Source: JBGTKH01 sp041744735
Lineage (GTDB): Bacteria > Planctomycetota > Planctomycetia > Pirellulales > Pirellulaceae
Length of the DNA stretch: 15,430 bases
Direction of reading: 5' to 3'
Assembly: GCA_041744735.1 (NCBI GenBank)
Contig: JBGTKH010000564.1
Coordinates: forward strand, 1 to 15,430
Made by a program: the position numbers and the translations under genes. The notes under the pieces are model-generated. The model did not search any database. It was not told where the DNA came from and saw only the letters and a list, made by a program, of their open reading frames with translations. This document shows positions 1 to 7,256 of the stretch, piece by piece (position 1 is the stretch's first letter; the number at the start of each line of letters is the position of its first letter).

Positions 1-90
1 GCCGCGGTGTTTCTGATCGAAAACGATTTCGTGACCGGCGTCTGTCTGCCGGTCGACGGCGGCCGCAGCATCTACGCCGGTCCGTCGTAG
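1..90 (+). CDS. Short-chain dehydrogenase/reductase, C-terminal end (partial)
   Basis: Frame 1 is open from the window edge to TAG at 88-90 and encodes 29 residues including FLIENDFVTGVCLPVDGG. The pattern hhhxxxFVTGxxhxVDGGR is the usual C-terminal end of classical SDR oxidoreductases (FabG or pteridine-reductase type), where it forms the last beta strand of the Rossmann fold. The start, the cofactor loop and the YxxxK active site lie outside the window, so substrate and cofactor cannot be stated. The gene is on the same strand as the thioredoxin-domain gene that follows, with a gap of 156 bases holding a small hairpin. Confidence 0.85.
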   Translation, partial: AAVFLIENDFVTGVCLPVDGGRSIYAGPS

Positions 91-135
91 CGCATGCTCT
101 TCGTAATTCGCAGCCAGTTTTCGTTTCACCGCGAC

Positions 136-153
136 CCAGCGGTTAAACGCTGG
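136..153 (+). terminator. Small hairpin after the SDR gene, possible terminator
   Basis: CCAGCG (136-141) and CGCTGG (148-153) form a perfect 6-bp stem around GTTAAA, 45 bases after the SDR stop codon. There is no T-run after it, so it could be a weak or factor-assisted terminator or an mRNA-end stabiliser. Confidence 0.3.
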
Positions 154-246
154 CCCGCTTGTGAGCGTGATTCGGCTGCGTTAGCCTGAATTGGTCGGGG
201 GAACTGCCGTTTCCGCTCTCACAACTTTCCGCGTAAGGAATTTGCA

Positions 247-1314
247 ATGTTGTCTCATTGGACGAAACGTAACTGTGCCGCGCTGTCGGCGATGTTGTTC
301 GTGTCCCTGCTGGTATCGGTGTCCCTGCGTGCCGGCGAAGAAGAAACGGAAAAGCAGCCAGCCGATAAACCGGCGGCGGAGAAGCCGGCGGACCGTTACG
401 CGTTGCCTGATGGCGGCGTCGAAGTGCTTTTGAAGTACATCGACGAACTGCGCACGTTTCAGCCTAATACGACCGAAGAGTATTTCGCTCACCGCGAGAA
501 AGCTCCGGCCGCGATCCGCGCCGCGGCGGAGAAGATTCTGAGCATCGAGAAAGACAAATCGTCCGAAGCCTACAAGAAGGCCACGGTGTTCGTGCTGCAA
601 GCACGCCTGCAGACTTTGGCGGATGAAACGCCTGAACAGCAGAAGAGTTTTTTGGAAGCGGTGAAGACGCTGATCAGCGCCGCTCGTGAACTGGGCCGCA
701 ACGAATTGAGTTTGGCCTTTACCACCGCGCAGCAACTCGAACGAGCCGGCAATACAGAACTCGCCGCCGAGGCGTACACAACGTTCGGCAATCTGTTTGT
801 CAAGAACAGCGACGAGCAACTAGCGGGTTACGGCGCGAAGATGCTCGGCTCCGCGCGACGCGTGAACCTGCCCGGCAACGAGATGCAAATCGAAGGCGTG
901 ACGGTTGACGGCCAACAGTTCAATTGGAAGAGCTACCAAGGCAAAGTGGTGCTCGTGGACTTCTGGGCCACGTGGTGTGGGCCGTGCATCGCCGAGCTGC
1001 CGAATGTCAAGAAGAATTACGACCTGTATCACGCCAAAGGTTTCGACGTCGTGGGCATCAGCCTCGACACGGACCGGGTGAAGCTGGAAAAGTTCATCGA
1101 GGAAAAAGGACTCCCCTGGCCATGCCTGTTCCAAGACGAAGCCGGCTGGGACCATCCGCTGGCCACGTACTACGGCATCATGTCCATCCCGGCGGTGATC
1201 CTCGTGAATCAAGAAGGCAAGGTCGTCTCCCTAAACGCCCGCGGCCCGGAACTCGGCGAGCAACTCACGAAACTGCTCGGCCCGGCCGATGAGGGAGAGA
1301 AGAAAGAGGAGTAA
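247..1314 (+). CDS. Exported helical plus TlpA/thioredoxin-domain protein
   Basis: 355 aa. The N-terminus (about residues 1-29: basic start, hydrophobic core, LRA before GEEE) reads as a Sec signal peptide, so the protein should act outside the cytoplasm. Residues about 45-205 are an Ala/Glu/Lys-rich alpha-helical region with a YALPDG motif near its start. Residues about 213-345 are a TlpA/AhpC-TSA-like thioredoxin domain with the redox motif WCGPC (C244, C247), a GFDVVGISLD strand and a cis-proline in MSIPAV. Known members reduce disulfides or serve cytochrome maturation; the partner here is unknown. The start is supported by AAGGA at about 237-241 upstream of ATG. The same helical-Trx unit occurs twice in the gene at 11579-14467, so the two genes are paralogues. 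A resA/tlpA symbol would be over-specific. Confidence 0.9.
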   Translation: MLSHWTKRNCAALSAMLFVSLLVSVSLRAGEEETEKQPADKPAAEKPADRYALPDGGVEVLLKYIDELRTFQPNTTEEYFAHREKAPAAIRAAAEKILSIEKDKSSEAYKKATVFVLQARLQTLADETPEQQKSFLEAVKTLISAARELGRNELSLAFTTAQQLERAGNTELAAEAYTTFGNLFVKNSDEQLAGYGAKMLGSARRVNLPGNEMQIEGVTVDGQQFNWKSYQGKVVLVDFWATWCGPCIAELPNVKKNYDLYHAKGFDVVGISLDTDRVKLEKFIEEKGLPWPCLFQDEAGWDHPLATYYGIMSIPAVILVNQEGKVVSLNARGPELGEQLTKLLGPADEGEKKEE

Positions 1315-1397
1315 AGTTCAACGCACTGCTGTAGGCGGTCGGAAATGCCTGTTGGCTCGGCGTGGAGGCGGCATCTCCTCGTCGCTCAGGCGTGAAT

Positions 1398-4300
1398 TCA
1401 GTGGGCTGGACTTCGAGGAGTCTCGCCCGTTCGTGTCTTCGTCCGAAGCCTTTCCAACTGGGTTTCCGCTCGTCCTACATACAGAGTTGCCCCCAATTCA
1501 TCTGCCAAGTCCCGAGCTTCGGTTAACGTCTTCTCGGCACCGACGTAGTCGCCCAGGTTTTCCTGTACGAGAGCCTGCCAGCGCCATACCTCAGGTAGGT
1601 ACATTCGTTCCTCCCGCTCCTTCGCTCGGCCAGCCGCCTGGTTAATTGACACAAGAGCGTGATCGGGATGCCCGGCGAGAAATTCAGCCAAACCCTGGAA
1701 TGTTCGCCAAACGGGATAGAAATCATCACCCGTTTTCGACCATTCAACGATTACCTCCTCGATCAGAGGCAGCAAATCGTCGGCGGGATTCTCGGCCTTG
1801 CTGCTCGCAAACATGCCTAAGCGACGTCGCAATATGTGCGAAAGATGTTCCGGTGTCACGCCATGACCTTCCCCTTTGTCGCAACGAGCACCGATAGCCG
1901 CGCATAACAACAACAACTGCGCAAACAGTCGCCAGCGTTTTGCGCTTTGCGTTTCCTTCAATTTGAGAGCGTCTTCGAGAACGTCGAGTGCCTCCCCGTA
2001 CCGACGCGCCAGCAGCCGCAACATCCCACGGAACGCACGCACAATCGTTTGACTGGCCGGGTCCTTGATGGAATCAACGTAGTCCTGCGCTTCACCTGCA
2101 AGCTGGTCAGCCAGCGCGTAATTCGCACTCGATATGCCAACGGCCAACGCAAACAGCACCTTGCAGCATCCCCCTCCACAATGCGATCCAAACATCGACG
2201 AGTCATCAAATTTACCCGTCTCGGCCTTGAGTTTTACACAGATCGCTTTGCCAGCCTCCGCGGAACGTGTCGCTTCCTCGAAATGCCCCAGACTAAAGCA
2301 AGTCACGGTAAAAATGTGCTCGATTTCAAGGCGCAGCAAAGTGGAGTCTGAAATCGCAGATGTTGAAAACCGCTCCTTCAATGCGTCGGCCAAGTTTTTG
2401 GCCGCGATCAGCGAAGGTCCCCATGTATTGCGATTGGACCACAACGAGCGATAGAAGGCGAATGCTGTTGTCGCTTCCTGCTCCTTCGACCAGAGTCCGT
2501 CCACATGAGACTTTAATTCCTCAGCTTCCGTCAAGAGCCGTGAGTCATGAGCGAATTCACCACCCGGAAGTGTTAGACAGAAAGTCGCGACTTCGGCTCT
2601 CAGCCTGGTATCGCACTCGATCCTCCCGGACGCGCGGCCATCGTCCAATAACTTCCGCGCCTCCCTTATCCGCTCCGCGGCCTCGGCAATGAAGCCGGCG
2701 CTCTTGGCCCGATTGGCAACGATCAGCCACAGTTGCACGACGACAGACAACAACTTATCTGGCAAGTCCTGCACGGACAGTCCTTTCAGGAAATGGCACA
2801 CCAGCAGTTTGCGCCGCACGAATCTCAGCGGCACGGATGCGGCACGGCAATGGTGTTCACGAAATACGGTGGCGAAAGTGCGTTTGACATCGTGCTTGAA
2901 TTCCTCCGATGGTGGCCAATGCTTGAGCGCTTGTTCCATGTGCCACCTTGTCGCGAAGTTGACTTCACGGTAGGTCATAGTGCGATTCTCAATATCGGCC
3001 AACCGACCGGAAATCCGCAGCAATCCGAGGCTGAGCAGCTTGCTGCAGGTCACTTCAAACTGTGCTCTGAGGACGTCGCGGTTCGCCCCTTCCACGGACG
3101 AAGACTCGGACCGCCCTTTGATTTCGCACCACAGGTTTCGCAGCCAACCGCGTAAGGGATCAGGGCCTGCGACGAGCGCCGTTCGCACAAGCAGTATCTC
3201 GTCCTCGCTCAACGAGTCGTGATAGGAAAGTGATTCATTGCGAAGTTGCGCCGAGATCGATTTCAGGCGATTGTCGCCTTCGATCCGTATCCAGCGATCA
3301 TCGAACTCCGGCAAATATCGTTCATCACAAGTCGTCAATAGGGCTACTTTGTCTTGGCTGGCCAAACATTCGAGCAGACGCCGAGTGGCACTGTCGGCCG
3401 AGTGAACGTCGGGCAGGACGAGCGAAAGCGAATCCTCGGATTGGCTTGCGACCTTCTCCAGAATTGTCGCGACGTAATCCGCGACCTCGCCGTATTCGCG
3501 GCTCTTAAGTTGCCCACCCAAAAGCAAAGCCGTTAACACAGATTCGTAACTGCTCCTCGTCGGGTCCTCGCCGACGAGACGAGTAATCCAGTCCTCGATG
3601 ACCTCCTTAAGGTGGTGGCTTTCGGCGTTTGGGGAAATCAGCCGATTCAAGTTGATCAATTCACGCAGCGTTTCCGCCAGCGGACCGAGCAGGTCGAACG
3701 TGCGCGTGGGACTGCACGTGCAAGCGAACGTCTTGCCGTGTGGCCAAAATCGACTTACCCAGCGCCGCATCGCGTAAGCCCAAAACGCGGACTCCCGTGG
3801 ACTCGAGGTGGGGACGACTAGCCGATATCCGTTCGCCGCGGTTTCATTCAGAATCACCTCGGCCTGCTGGATTAGCTCGTCGGTGATAAATGGAGGGCGC
3901 GCGCTGGACCACACGCGGTACGCCGGTCCGCTGTTGTCGAAATCATCTAATGGCTCACAGTGAAACTCGTGTTGCAGTTCACCATACGTCGAGCGATCGA
4001 TCAGGAGTGCGCCCTTTACCACCGATTTCGGATGAAAGGACTCGTGAAATTCCGAGGTGCAAAGTTTGATCGCCCGCTCCAAATCACACGACAACCCAAA
4101 CTCGGTCGAGTTTCCAACGTGCTCTTCTTGATCCAGCACAAGCGCCGCGTGAAGTTCCCCTTTCCCAAGTGCAATCATGTCGAGCGCAAAACGCGCAGCG
4201 CGCTCAAGTAGATCGCGGCGTTCAGCGACATTGTCGTCCGTGTAGCGGTACGTGATCCCAATCAACTCGGCTCCCAGGGACGTTACAAGAGTCCTCGACG

Positions 4301-4817
4301 CGTCATCGCACGAAACCGCGATTTTGGGAAACAGGACGTCGCGCATCGATCGATTCCCCGTGTGAAACACGATCGCTGCAGTCAGGTTTGCTTCACGGAT
4401 CGCCGCATCGTCCTCGGGACTTCTCGATGATATTGCCACCTGCGTCGCGATTTTCCATTGCAAGTAGGCGCCTGTCACGTGGTCGCCGTCTCTCTCAAAC
4501 TCCATCGATGGAAAGCATGGCCGGTTCCCGGCATCACGCCAATCGAATACACGGGAAAGGCTGAAAACCTCTAGGCCCTGATTCCACCTTGTCCGGCCAA
4601 CCTTCTCCCTCTTGAACGAGCTGCTGAGTCGCGAAACGCAGCCTTTTTTAGAGCGACTCTTCTCGCCATTCGCTTGTTCCCGAATCAAATCATACAGCCC
4701 AGGGGCTCCGCCGCGATCCGTCAGTCCGAATCGCTTGAACTGTTCGAGCAATGCTTTCCAAATTGGAAGCGCGAGCACTTCCGCAGCCGCCAGAATCTTC
4801 CCCGGTCTCACGATCAT
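1398..4817 (-). CDS. Degenerate cyclase - STAND ATPase-like - TPR protein
   Basis: 1139 aa from ATG at 4815-4817. That start has GGAG about 8 bases upstream. An in-frame ATG at 4920-4922 would add 35 residues but would place coding sequence over a hexamer repeat array, so I prefer the shorter form. Residues about 145-285 resemble a class III adenylate/guanylate cyclase domain (HTG, RAARFALDMIALG, DLERA..L), but the metal-binding Asp positions are not recognisable. Residues about 318-560 follow the STAND/AAA pattern: a strand where GxxGxGKS is expected reads VVPTSSPRESAFW, so there is no Walker A, while LSLVLPDVHSAD (464-475) resembles Walker B and VALLTTCDER resembles sensor 1. The remainder is helical and ends in TPR-like repeats (PEVWRWQALVQENLGDYVGA). 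The family normally couples signal sensing to transcription or defence; this copy looks like a non-catalytic scaffold or regulator. It is transcribed away from the sigma-factor operon. Exact function is unknown. Confidence 0.75.
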   Translation of the reverse strand: MIVRPGKILAAAEVLALPIWKALLEQFKRFGLTDRGGAPGLYDLIREQANGEKSRSKKGCVSRLSSSFKREKVGRTRWNQGLEVFSLSRVFDWRDAGNRPCFPSMEFERDGDHVTGAYLQWKIATQVAISSRSPEDDAAIREANLTAAIVFHTGNRSMRDVLFPKIAVSCDDASRTLVTSLGAELIGITYRYTDDNVAERRDLLERAARFALDMIALGKGELHAALVLDQEEHVGNSTEFGLSCDLERAIKLCTSEFHESFHPKSVVKGALLIDRSTYGELQHEFHCEPLDDFDNSGPAYRVWSSARPPFITDELIQQAEVILNETAANGYRLVVPTSSPRESAFWAYAMRRWVSRFWPHGKTFACTCSPTRTFDLLGPLAETLRELINLNRLISPNAESHHLKEVIEDWITRLVGEDPTRSSYESVLTALLLGGQLKSREYGEVADYVATILEKVASQSEDSLSLVLPDVHSADSATRRLLECLASQDKVALLTTCDERYLPEFDDRWIRIEGDNRLKSISAQLRNESLSYHDSLSEDEILLVRTALVAGPDPLRGWLRNLWCEIKGRSESSSVEGANRDVLRAQFEVTCSKLLSLGLLRISGRLADIENRTMTYREVNFATRWHMEQALKHWPPSEEFKHDVKRTFATVFREHHCRAASVPLRFVRRKLLVCHFLKGLSVQDLPDKLLSVVVQLWLIVANRAKSAGFIAEAAERIREARKLLDDGRASGRIECDTRLRAEVATFCLTLPGGEFAHDSRLLTEAEELKSHVDGLWSKEQEATTAFAFYRSLWSNRNTWGPSLIAAKNLADALKERFSTSAISDSTLLRLEIEHIFTVTCFSLGHFEEATRSAEAGKAICVKLKAETGKFDDSSMFGSHCGGGCCKVLFALAVGISSANYALADQLAGEAQDYVDSIKDPASQTIVRAFRGMLRLLARRYGEALDVLEDALKLKETQSAKRWRLFAQLLLLCAAIGARCDKGEGHGVTPEHLSHILRRRLGMFASSKAENPADDLLPLIEEVIVEWSKTGDDFYPVWRTFQGLAEFLAGHPDHALVSINQAAGRAKEREERMYLPEVWRWQALVQENLGDYVGAEKTLTEARDLADELGATLYVGRAETQLERLRTKTRTGETPRSPAH

Positions 4818-4856
4818 GCTAACTTCTCCGCGATTCGACCAACTGTCCAGGACGGT

Positions 4857-5068
4857 GGCAACTTGGCACGCCAGCACGATCGTTGCCCTCCATTCGCGAC
4901 CAATGGCCGAACCTAAGAGCAAGAGTAACTACGACAGAGTTGCCACATCCGGATTTATTTCCGCCACCACGGATTCTACCGGGTAACCAACGGCCATTCA
5001 ATTAGCAAGGCAACAAGTTGCCATCTCGGCAACGTTGCCTTTCTTGACTAGCAACCCGCCGCGTTGCC
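4857..5068. repeat. Array of eight GTTGCC/GGCAAC hexamers in a divergent intergenic region
   Basis: The hexamer occurs at 4857 (GGCAAC), 4882 (GTTGCC), 4939 (GTTGCC), 5009 (GGCAAC), 5017 (GTTGCC), 5028 (GGCAAC), 5034 (GTTGCC) and 5063 (GTTGCC). The four copies at 5009-5039 form nested inverted repeats: GGCAAC-AA-GTTGCC-ATCTC-GGCAAC-GTTGCC, extended to AAGGCAAC (5007-5014) against GTTGCCTT (5034-5041). This fills part of the 561-base region between the divergent genes starting at 4817 (minus) and 5379 (plus). The most likely role is a set of operator sites for a DNA-binding regulator of one or both genes. The rest of the gap (5069-5378) shows no gene and no convincing promoter by eye. Confidence 0.6.
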
Positions 5069-5378
5069 TTCACGTCATTAGTCCTCGTGCTCCCGAGTCA
5101 CGGCCCGAAAATTCAGCGCTGGTAAATCCGGCGCAGAACTGCGGTAGCGATGGTCGCTTCGCCTGCCCTGGTATCACGACGACCACGATCGTCCATTGGC
5201 TCGCAATATGGCACCGGTATGCGGATCAACTTTTTTTGGGAATACGCGCGGTTTGTCTTGCGAGTCTGACGCACTGGCGCGGTTGTAACAGTGAGGCAAG
5301 AAATAACGCCAAAGACACCAACGAGCCGTTCACGGTTCAAAAGCCCGCCCGCCCCAACCAAATCACGGGAGAACCACC

Positions 5379-6050
5379 ATGCAATCAACCTTGGTATCGC
5401 CGGCAAGTAAAGTAGACCAGTACATAACACGGTATCGCAACCGCGACAGATACGGCAACGGCAATCAGGCTGATCCGACAAATGATGACAACATAGAGGA
5501 CGATTTTCAAGGCCTTGGGCCGCGCGACAAATTCGAGGTCCTTGCCGTTCTGTTCCTGCCTGTCGCTATTCGCATTGCCATCACCAAATATGGAATTCAT
5601 CCCGAAGACGCAGACGACATCGGTGACGAAGTTGTACTTCGCGTCTATAAGAGGCTCACTCGAATAGACATCAAAAGATGGAAGGGCGATCTGGCGCGAC
5701 TGGTGAATGTCGTCACAGATTGCGTCTGCCTTTCGTTCCTCGAAAGGAGACGACGCAGAAATCGGATTCAACCGATTGACGGTGTTGAACTTGAGGACCA
5801 CCAACTGGCGGAAAAGTTAAGGAGTGCCCAGCTTTCTGAGGAATTGGAGGATGCGTGCCAACATTTGTCACAGGCCCACGTGCAGATTATCGCTGCGGCG
5901 CTAGAACTGCTGAGCGATGCGGAAACGATAAGCATTACGTCACTGAAGTCCAAGATAGGCGCGAGTTGGCCGACAACCGCCAAACGACTTGAGGAAGCAT
6001 TTAGCTGTTTGCGAAGTGTACTAGGTTTCCATTACGCCACTCCCGAATGA
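5379..6050 (+). CDS. ECF-like RNA polymerase sigma factor (divergent)
   Basis: 223 aa. GGGAGA sits about 7 bases before ATG. Residues about 53-130 resemble sigma-70 region 2: a helix FLPVAIRIAITKYG, the acidic DADDIGDEVVLRVYKRL segment matching the usual daeDlvQevflrlyrrl core-binding motif, then LARLVNVVTDCVCLSFLERRRRRNR. Residues about 155-215 resemble region 4, with a helix-turn-helix-like stretch (ISITSLKSKIGASWPTTAKRLEEAFSCLRSVL). Known ECF factors direct polymerase to a small set of promoters. No anti-sigma factor with membrane segments is present in the window. The acidic N-terminal 50 residues are extra. It heads an operon with the next two small genes and diverges from the STAND-like gene. 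An alternative is a sigma-like DNA-binding protein without polymerase function, because conservation in region 4 is weak. Confidence 0.65.
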   Translation: MQSTLVSPASKVDQYITRYRNRDRYGNGNQADPTNDDNIEDDFQGLGPRDKFEVLAVLFLPVAIRIAITKYGIHPEDADDIGDEVVLRVYKRLTRIDIKRWKGDLARLVNVVTDCVCLSFLERRRRRNRIQPIDGVELEDHQLAEKLRSAQLSEELEDACQHLSQAHVQIIAAALELLSDAETISITSLKSKIGASWPTTAKRLEEAFSCLRSVLGFHYATPE

Positions 6051-6061
6051 GGAGAACAAGT

Positions 6062-6280
6062 ATGTTCAATGTTAGACGTGAAAAACGGCCGACAACACCA
6101 TTTCCCAACAAATCGATGACGTACGAAGAGCTATTGGCCTGGGCGAGTGAAGGACTCACCCCAGCACTCGAGCGTTACATCGATGAGGTATTGGTGCCCA
6201 GACGGCTGGAAAGTTATCGAGAGATGGGCCTAATTCGGACTCACCGAAACGAACCGATTCAATACGATCTAACGGCTTAG
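6062..6280 (+). CDS. Small protein of unknown function (72 aa)
   Basis: I choose ATG at 6062 because AGGAG lies at the right distance before it (within GAGGAGAACAAGT). An upstream in-frame ATG at 6047 overlaps the sigma-factor stop codon and lacks such a site. The product starts MFNVRREKRP, has a helical middle (YEELLAWASEGLTPALERYIDEV) and no Cys, signal peptide or membrane segment. It lies 11 bases after the sigma-like gene and 27 before the zinc-ribbon gene, so the three are probably co-transcribed. Its size and position would suit a small regulator or an adaptor of the sigma factor, but no family is recognised. The first residues MFNxR recur at the start of the next gene. Confidence 0.6.
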   Translation: MFNVRREKRPTTPFPNKSMTYEELLAWASEGLTPALERYIDEVLVPRRLESYREMGLIRTHRNEPIQYDLTA

Positions 6281-6307
6281 TAGCCTTCCAGCCAAGGATC
6301 AATCGAT

Positions 6308-6742
6308 ATGTTCAACATCCGCAACACTTTTTGCAACGGAGACAACACAATGTCCGATCGACCACTCCACATGATTTCGAATGTCCAGCTTCCCAAGCGG
6401 CGTGCAGCGGACCGATTAGCATGCCCGTTCTGCCGACAGACCAGGACTGCACAAGAGTGGCTCCGCCAGTCCTTCGAGTGCAACTGCTCGCCTTACGAGG
6501 ATTCGGCCAACGTTCTGCAGACGTTCAAGCTGAATGAACATGGCGAATTGATCAGTTACAAGATTCCGGAATTCTGGAACATTTACCGGCTCGCTGAACA
6601 AACATTTCAGCACGAGCGAGAATGGAGCGGGGGCCCGGCAACGACGTTTCGTAAATTGCTTGAAACTGCGCGGGAGCAACTTCTGGCAGTGCGGTCCCTG
6701 CTTCTCTGCATGGTAAGACTCAGGCCACAGCCGAGCACTTAA
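6308..6742 (+). CDS. Small zinc-ribbon-like protein
   Basis: 144 aa from ATG at 6308 (AAGGA about 9 bases upstream). A second in-frame ATG at 6350 also has a good site (GGAG, 8 bases) and would give 130 aa, so the true start is undecided. The shared MFNxR opening with the preceding gene slightly favours 6308. Residues 39-60 carry CPFC followed by CNC (C39, C42, C58, C60), a plausible structural zinc-binding knuckle pair. The C-terminal half is helical with several charged residues and no membrane segment. It is the last gene of the sigma-factor operon and ends three bases before an intrinsic terminator stem. A nucleic-acid or protein-binding role is the usual use of such ribbons; no specific function can be assigned. 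Confidence 0.65.
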   Translation: MFNIRNTFCNGDNTMSDRPLHMISNVQLPKRRAADRLACPFCRQTRTAQEWLRQSFECNCSPYEDSANVLQTFKLNEHGELISYKIPEFWNIYRLAEQTFQHEREWSGGPATTFRKLLETAREQLLAVRSLLLCMVRLRPQPST

Positions 6743-6744
6743 TC

Positions 6745-6774
6745 GCTCGTCAGCGGGGCGGCAACGAGCTTTTT
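6745..6774 (+). terminator. Intrinsic terminator after the sigma-factor operon
   Basis: GCTCGT (6745-6750) pairs with ACGAGC (6764-6769) around a 13-base G-rich loop and is followed at once by TTTTT (6770-6774). It sits three bases after the stop codon of the zinc-ribbon gene and 18 bases before the first tRNA. It therefore separates the regulatory operon from the RNA-rich region. Confidence 0.7.
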
Positions 6775-6792
6775 AGTATCTGGAAGCTCAAC

Positions 6793-6863
6793 GGTGGCGT
6801 GGTGTAGCGGCAGCACGACGGATTGTCTATCCGTTAGCGCGGGTTCGATTCCCGTCGCCATCG
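6793..6863 (+). tRNA. tRNA-Asp (anticodon GTC), compact 71-nt form
   Basis: All four arms can be drawn. Acceptor: GGTGGCG (6793-6799) with CGCCATC (6856-6862), one G-T pair, then discriminator G6863. D arm: GTGT/GCAC with the minimal loop AGCGGCA, which keeps G18 G19. Anticodon arm: ACGGA/TCCGT with loop TTGTCTA, anticodon GTC at 6825-6827. Variable loop: four bases, TAGC. T arm: GCGGG/CCCGT with TTCGATT. G15 and C48 can form the Levitt pair. G73 and the T arm agree with bacterial tRNA-Asp. Unusual points are the pyrimidine at position 37 (T, normally a purine), the short D and variable loops, and no encoded CCA. It is not the 3' border of an obvious integrated element. Confidence 0.8.
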
Positions 6864-6909
6864 CTCGGGTCGCATGCGGGGCAGTTTAGCGCACCCGGCA
6901 CGTCGTTTC

Positions 6910-6961
6910 TTCTTGATGCGGCATTGTGGCTGCTTCAAGAAACAACGGTTTCTTTTCTTCT
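6910..6961 (+). promoter_or_regulatory. Leader with two mutually exclusive hairpins before the peptide gene
   Basis: TTCTTGA (6910-6916) can pair with TCAAGAA (6935-6941). AAGAAAC (6937-6943) can instead pair with GTTTCTT (6948-6954) across the 4-base loop AACG, followed by a pyrimidine-rich TTCTTCTTT tract. The two stems share 6937-6941, so they exclude each other, as in terminator/antiterminator switches. The second stem has only two GC pairs and would be a weak terminator. The leader lies between the first tRNA and the peptide start at 6982. No T-box consensus was seen. Confidence 0.3.
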
Positions 6962-6981
6962 TTAGTTGTGGAGATTTTGCC

Positions 6982-7206
6982 ATGAAACAGAAAATCGATT
7001 ACGCCAACATTGCTATGCCCGGTGCTTGTGCGCCCGACGGCATGCCGCCGGTATTACCCGACGGCATGGGGAAAAATGCCGCAGACGATGCGACGGTGGA
7101 CAACGCGGACGTCGACCGCGTTGATGACAACGGCGACGATGGCGACCACGTCGCCGACAGCAACACCAATGAATACCTGGACGGCGTCTACGGCAACGAC
7201 TCTTAG
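6982..7206 (+). CDS. Asp/Asn-rich small peptide, candidate precursor (74 aa)
   Basis: ATG at 6982 is preceded by GGAG with 8-base spacing; the longer in-frame opening from 6874 has no such site and runs through leader hairpins. The product has an N-terminal half with MPGACAPDGMPP and LPDGMG (the PDGM motif occurs twice, and there is a single Cys at 16), then a strongly acidic C-terminal half. Of 74 residues, 16 are Asp and 7 are Asn; in the last 42 residues the counts are 13 and 5. Asp is mostly GAC (12 of 16) and Asn mostly AAC (5 of 7). There is no signal peptide, membrane segment or known domain. It lies between two homologous tRNA genes with GTC and GTT anticodon triplets, and upstream of amino-acid-modifying enzyme genes. 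It may be a ribosomal precursor or scaffold peptide; an alternative is a small calcium-binding acidic protein, since DDNGDDGD resembles Ca-loop motifs. It could also be a non-coding spacer. Confidence 0.5.
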   Translation: MKQKIDYANIAMPGACAPDGMPPVLPDGMGKNAADDATVDNADVDRVDDNGDDGDHVADSNTNEYLDGVYGNDS

Positions 7207-7217
7207 CCGTGCTGGAT

Positions 7218-7253
7218 GCGGGCCTCGTCCTCGACGCACGGACGAGCGCCCGC
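7218..7253 (+). other. Strong 13-bp hairpin just before the second tRNA-like gene
   Basis: GCGGGC (7218-7223) plus CTCGTCC (7224-7230) pair with GGACGAG (7240-7246) and GCCCGC (7248-7253). Only C7247 is bulged, and the loop is TCGACGCAC. It begins 11 bases after the peptide stop codon and ends three bases before the tRNA-like acceptor stem. No T-run follows. It may protect or end the peptide mRNA, or mark the processing boundary of the tRNA-like RNA. Confidence 0.55.
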
Positions 7254-7256
7254 GAC

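Noticed and set aside
2134..2973. Several plus-strand open frames of 80-140 codons inside 1398-4817
   Set aside because: They are antisense to the large STAND-like gene, overlap one another and show no family signature; they are most likely shadows of its codon pattern.
5007..5041. CRISPR or integron-type repeat
   Set aside because: The hexamer copies have irregular spacing and orientation and no spacer-sized unit; an operator array fits better.
5258..5289. TTGCGA and TTGTAA as a promoter for the sigma-factor operon
   Set aside because: The spacing is 19 bases and both boxes match poorly, so no promoter was called.
6874..6981. Upstream extension of the peptide gene from ATG at 6874
   Set aside because: It has no ribosome-binding site and runs through leader hairpins; ATG at 6982 has a good GGAG.
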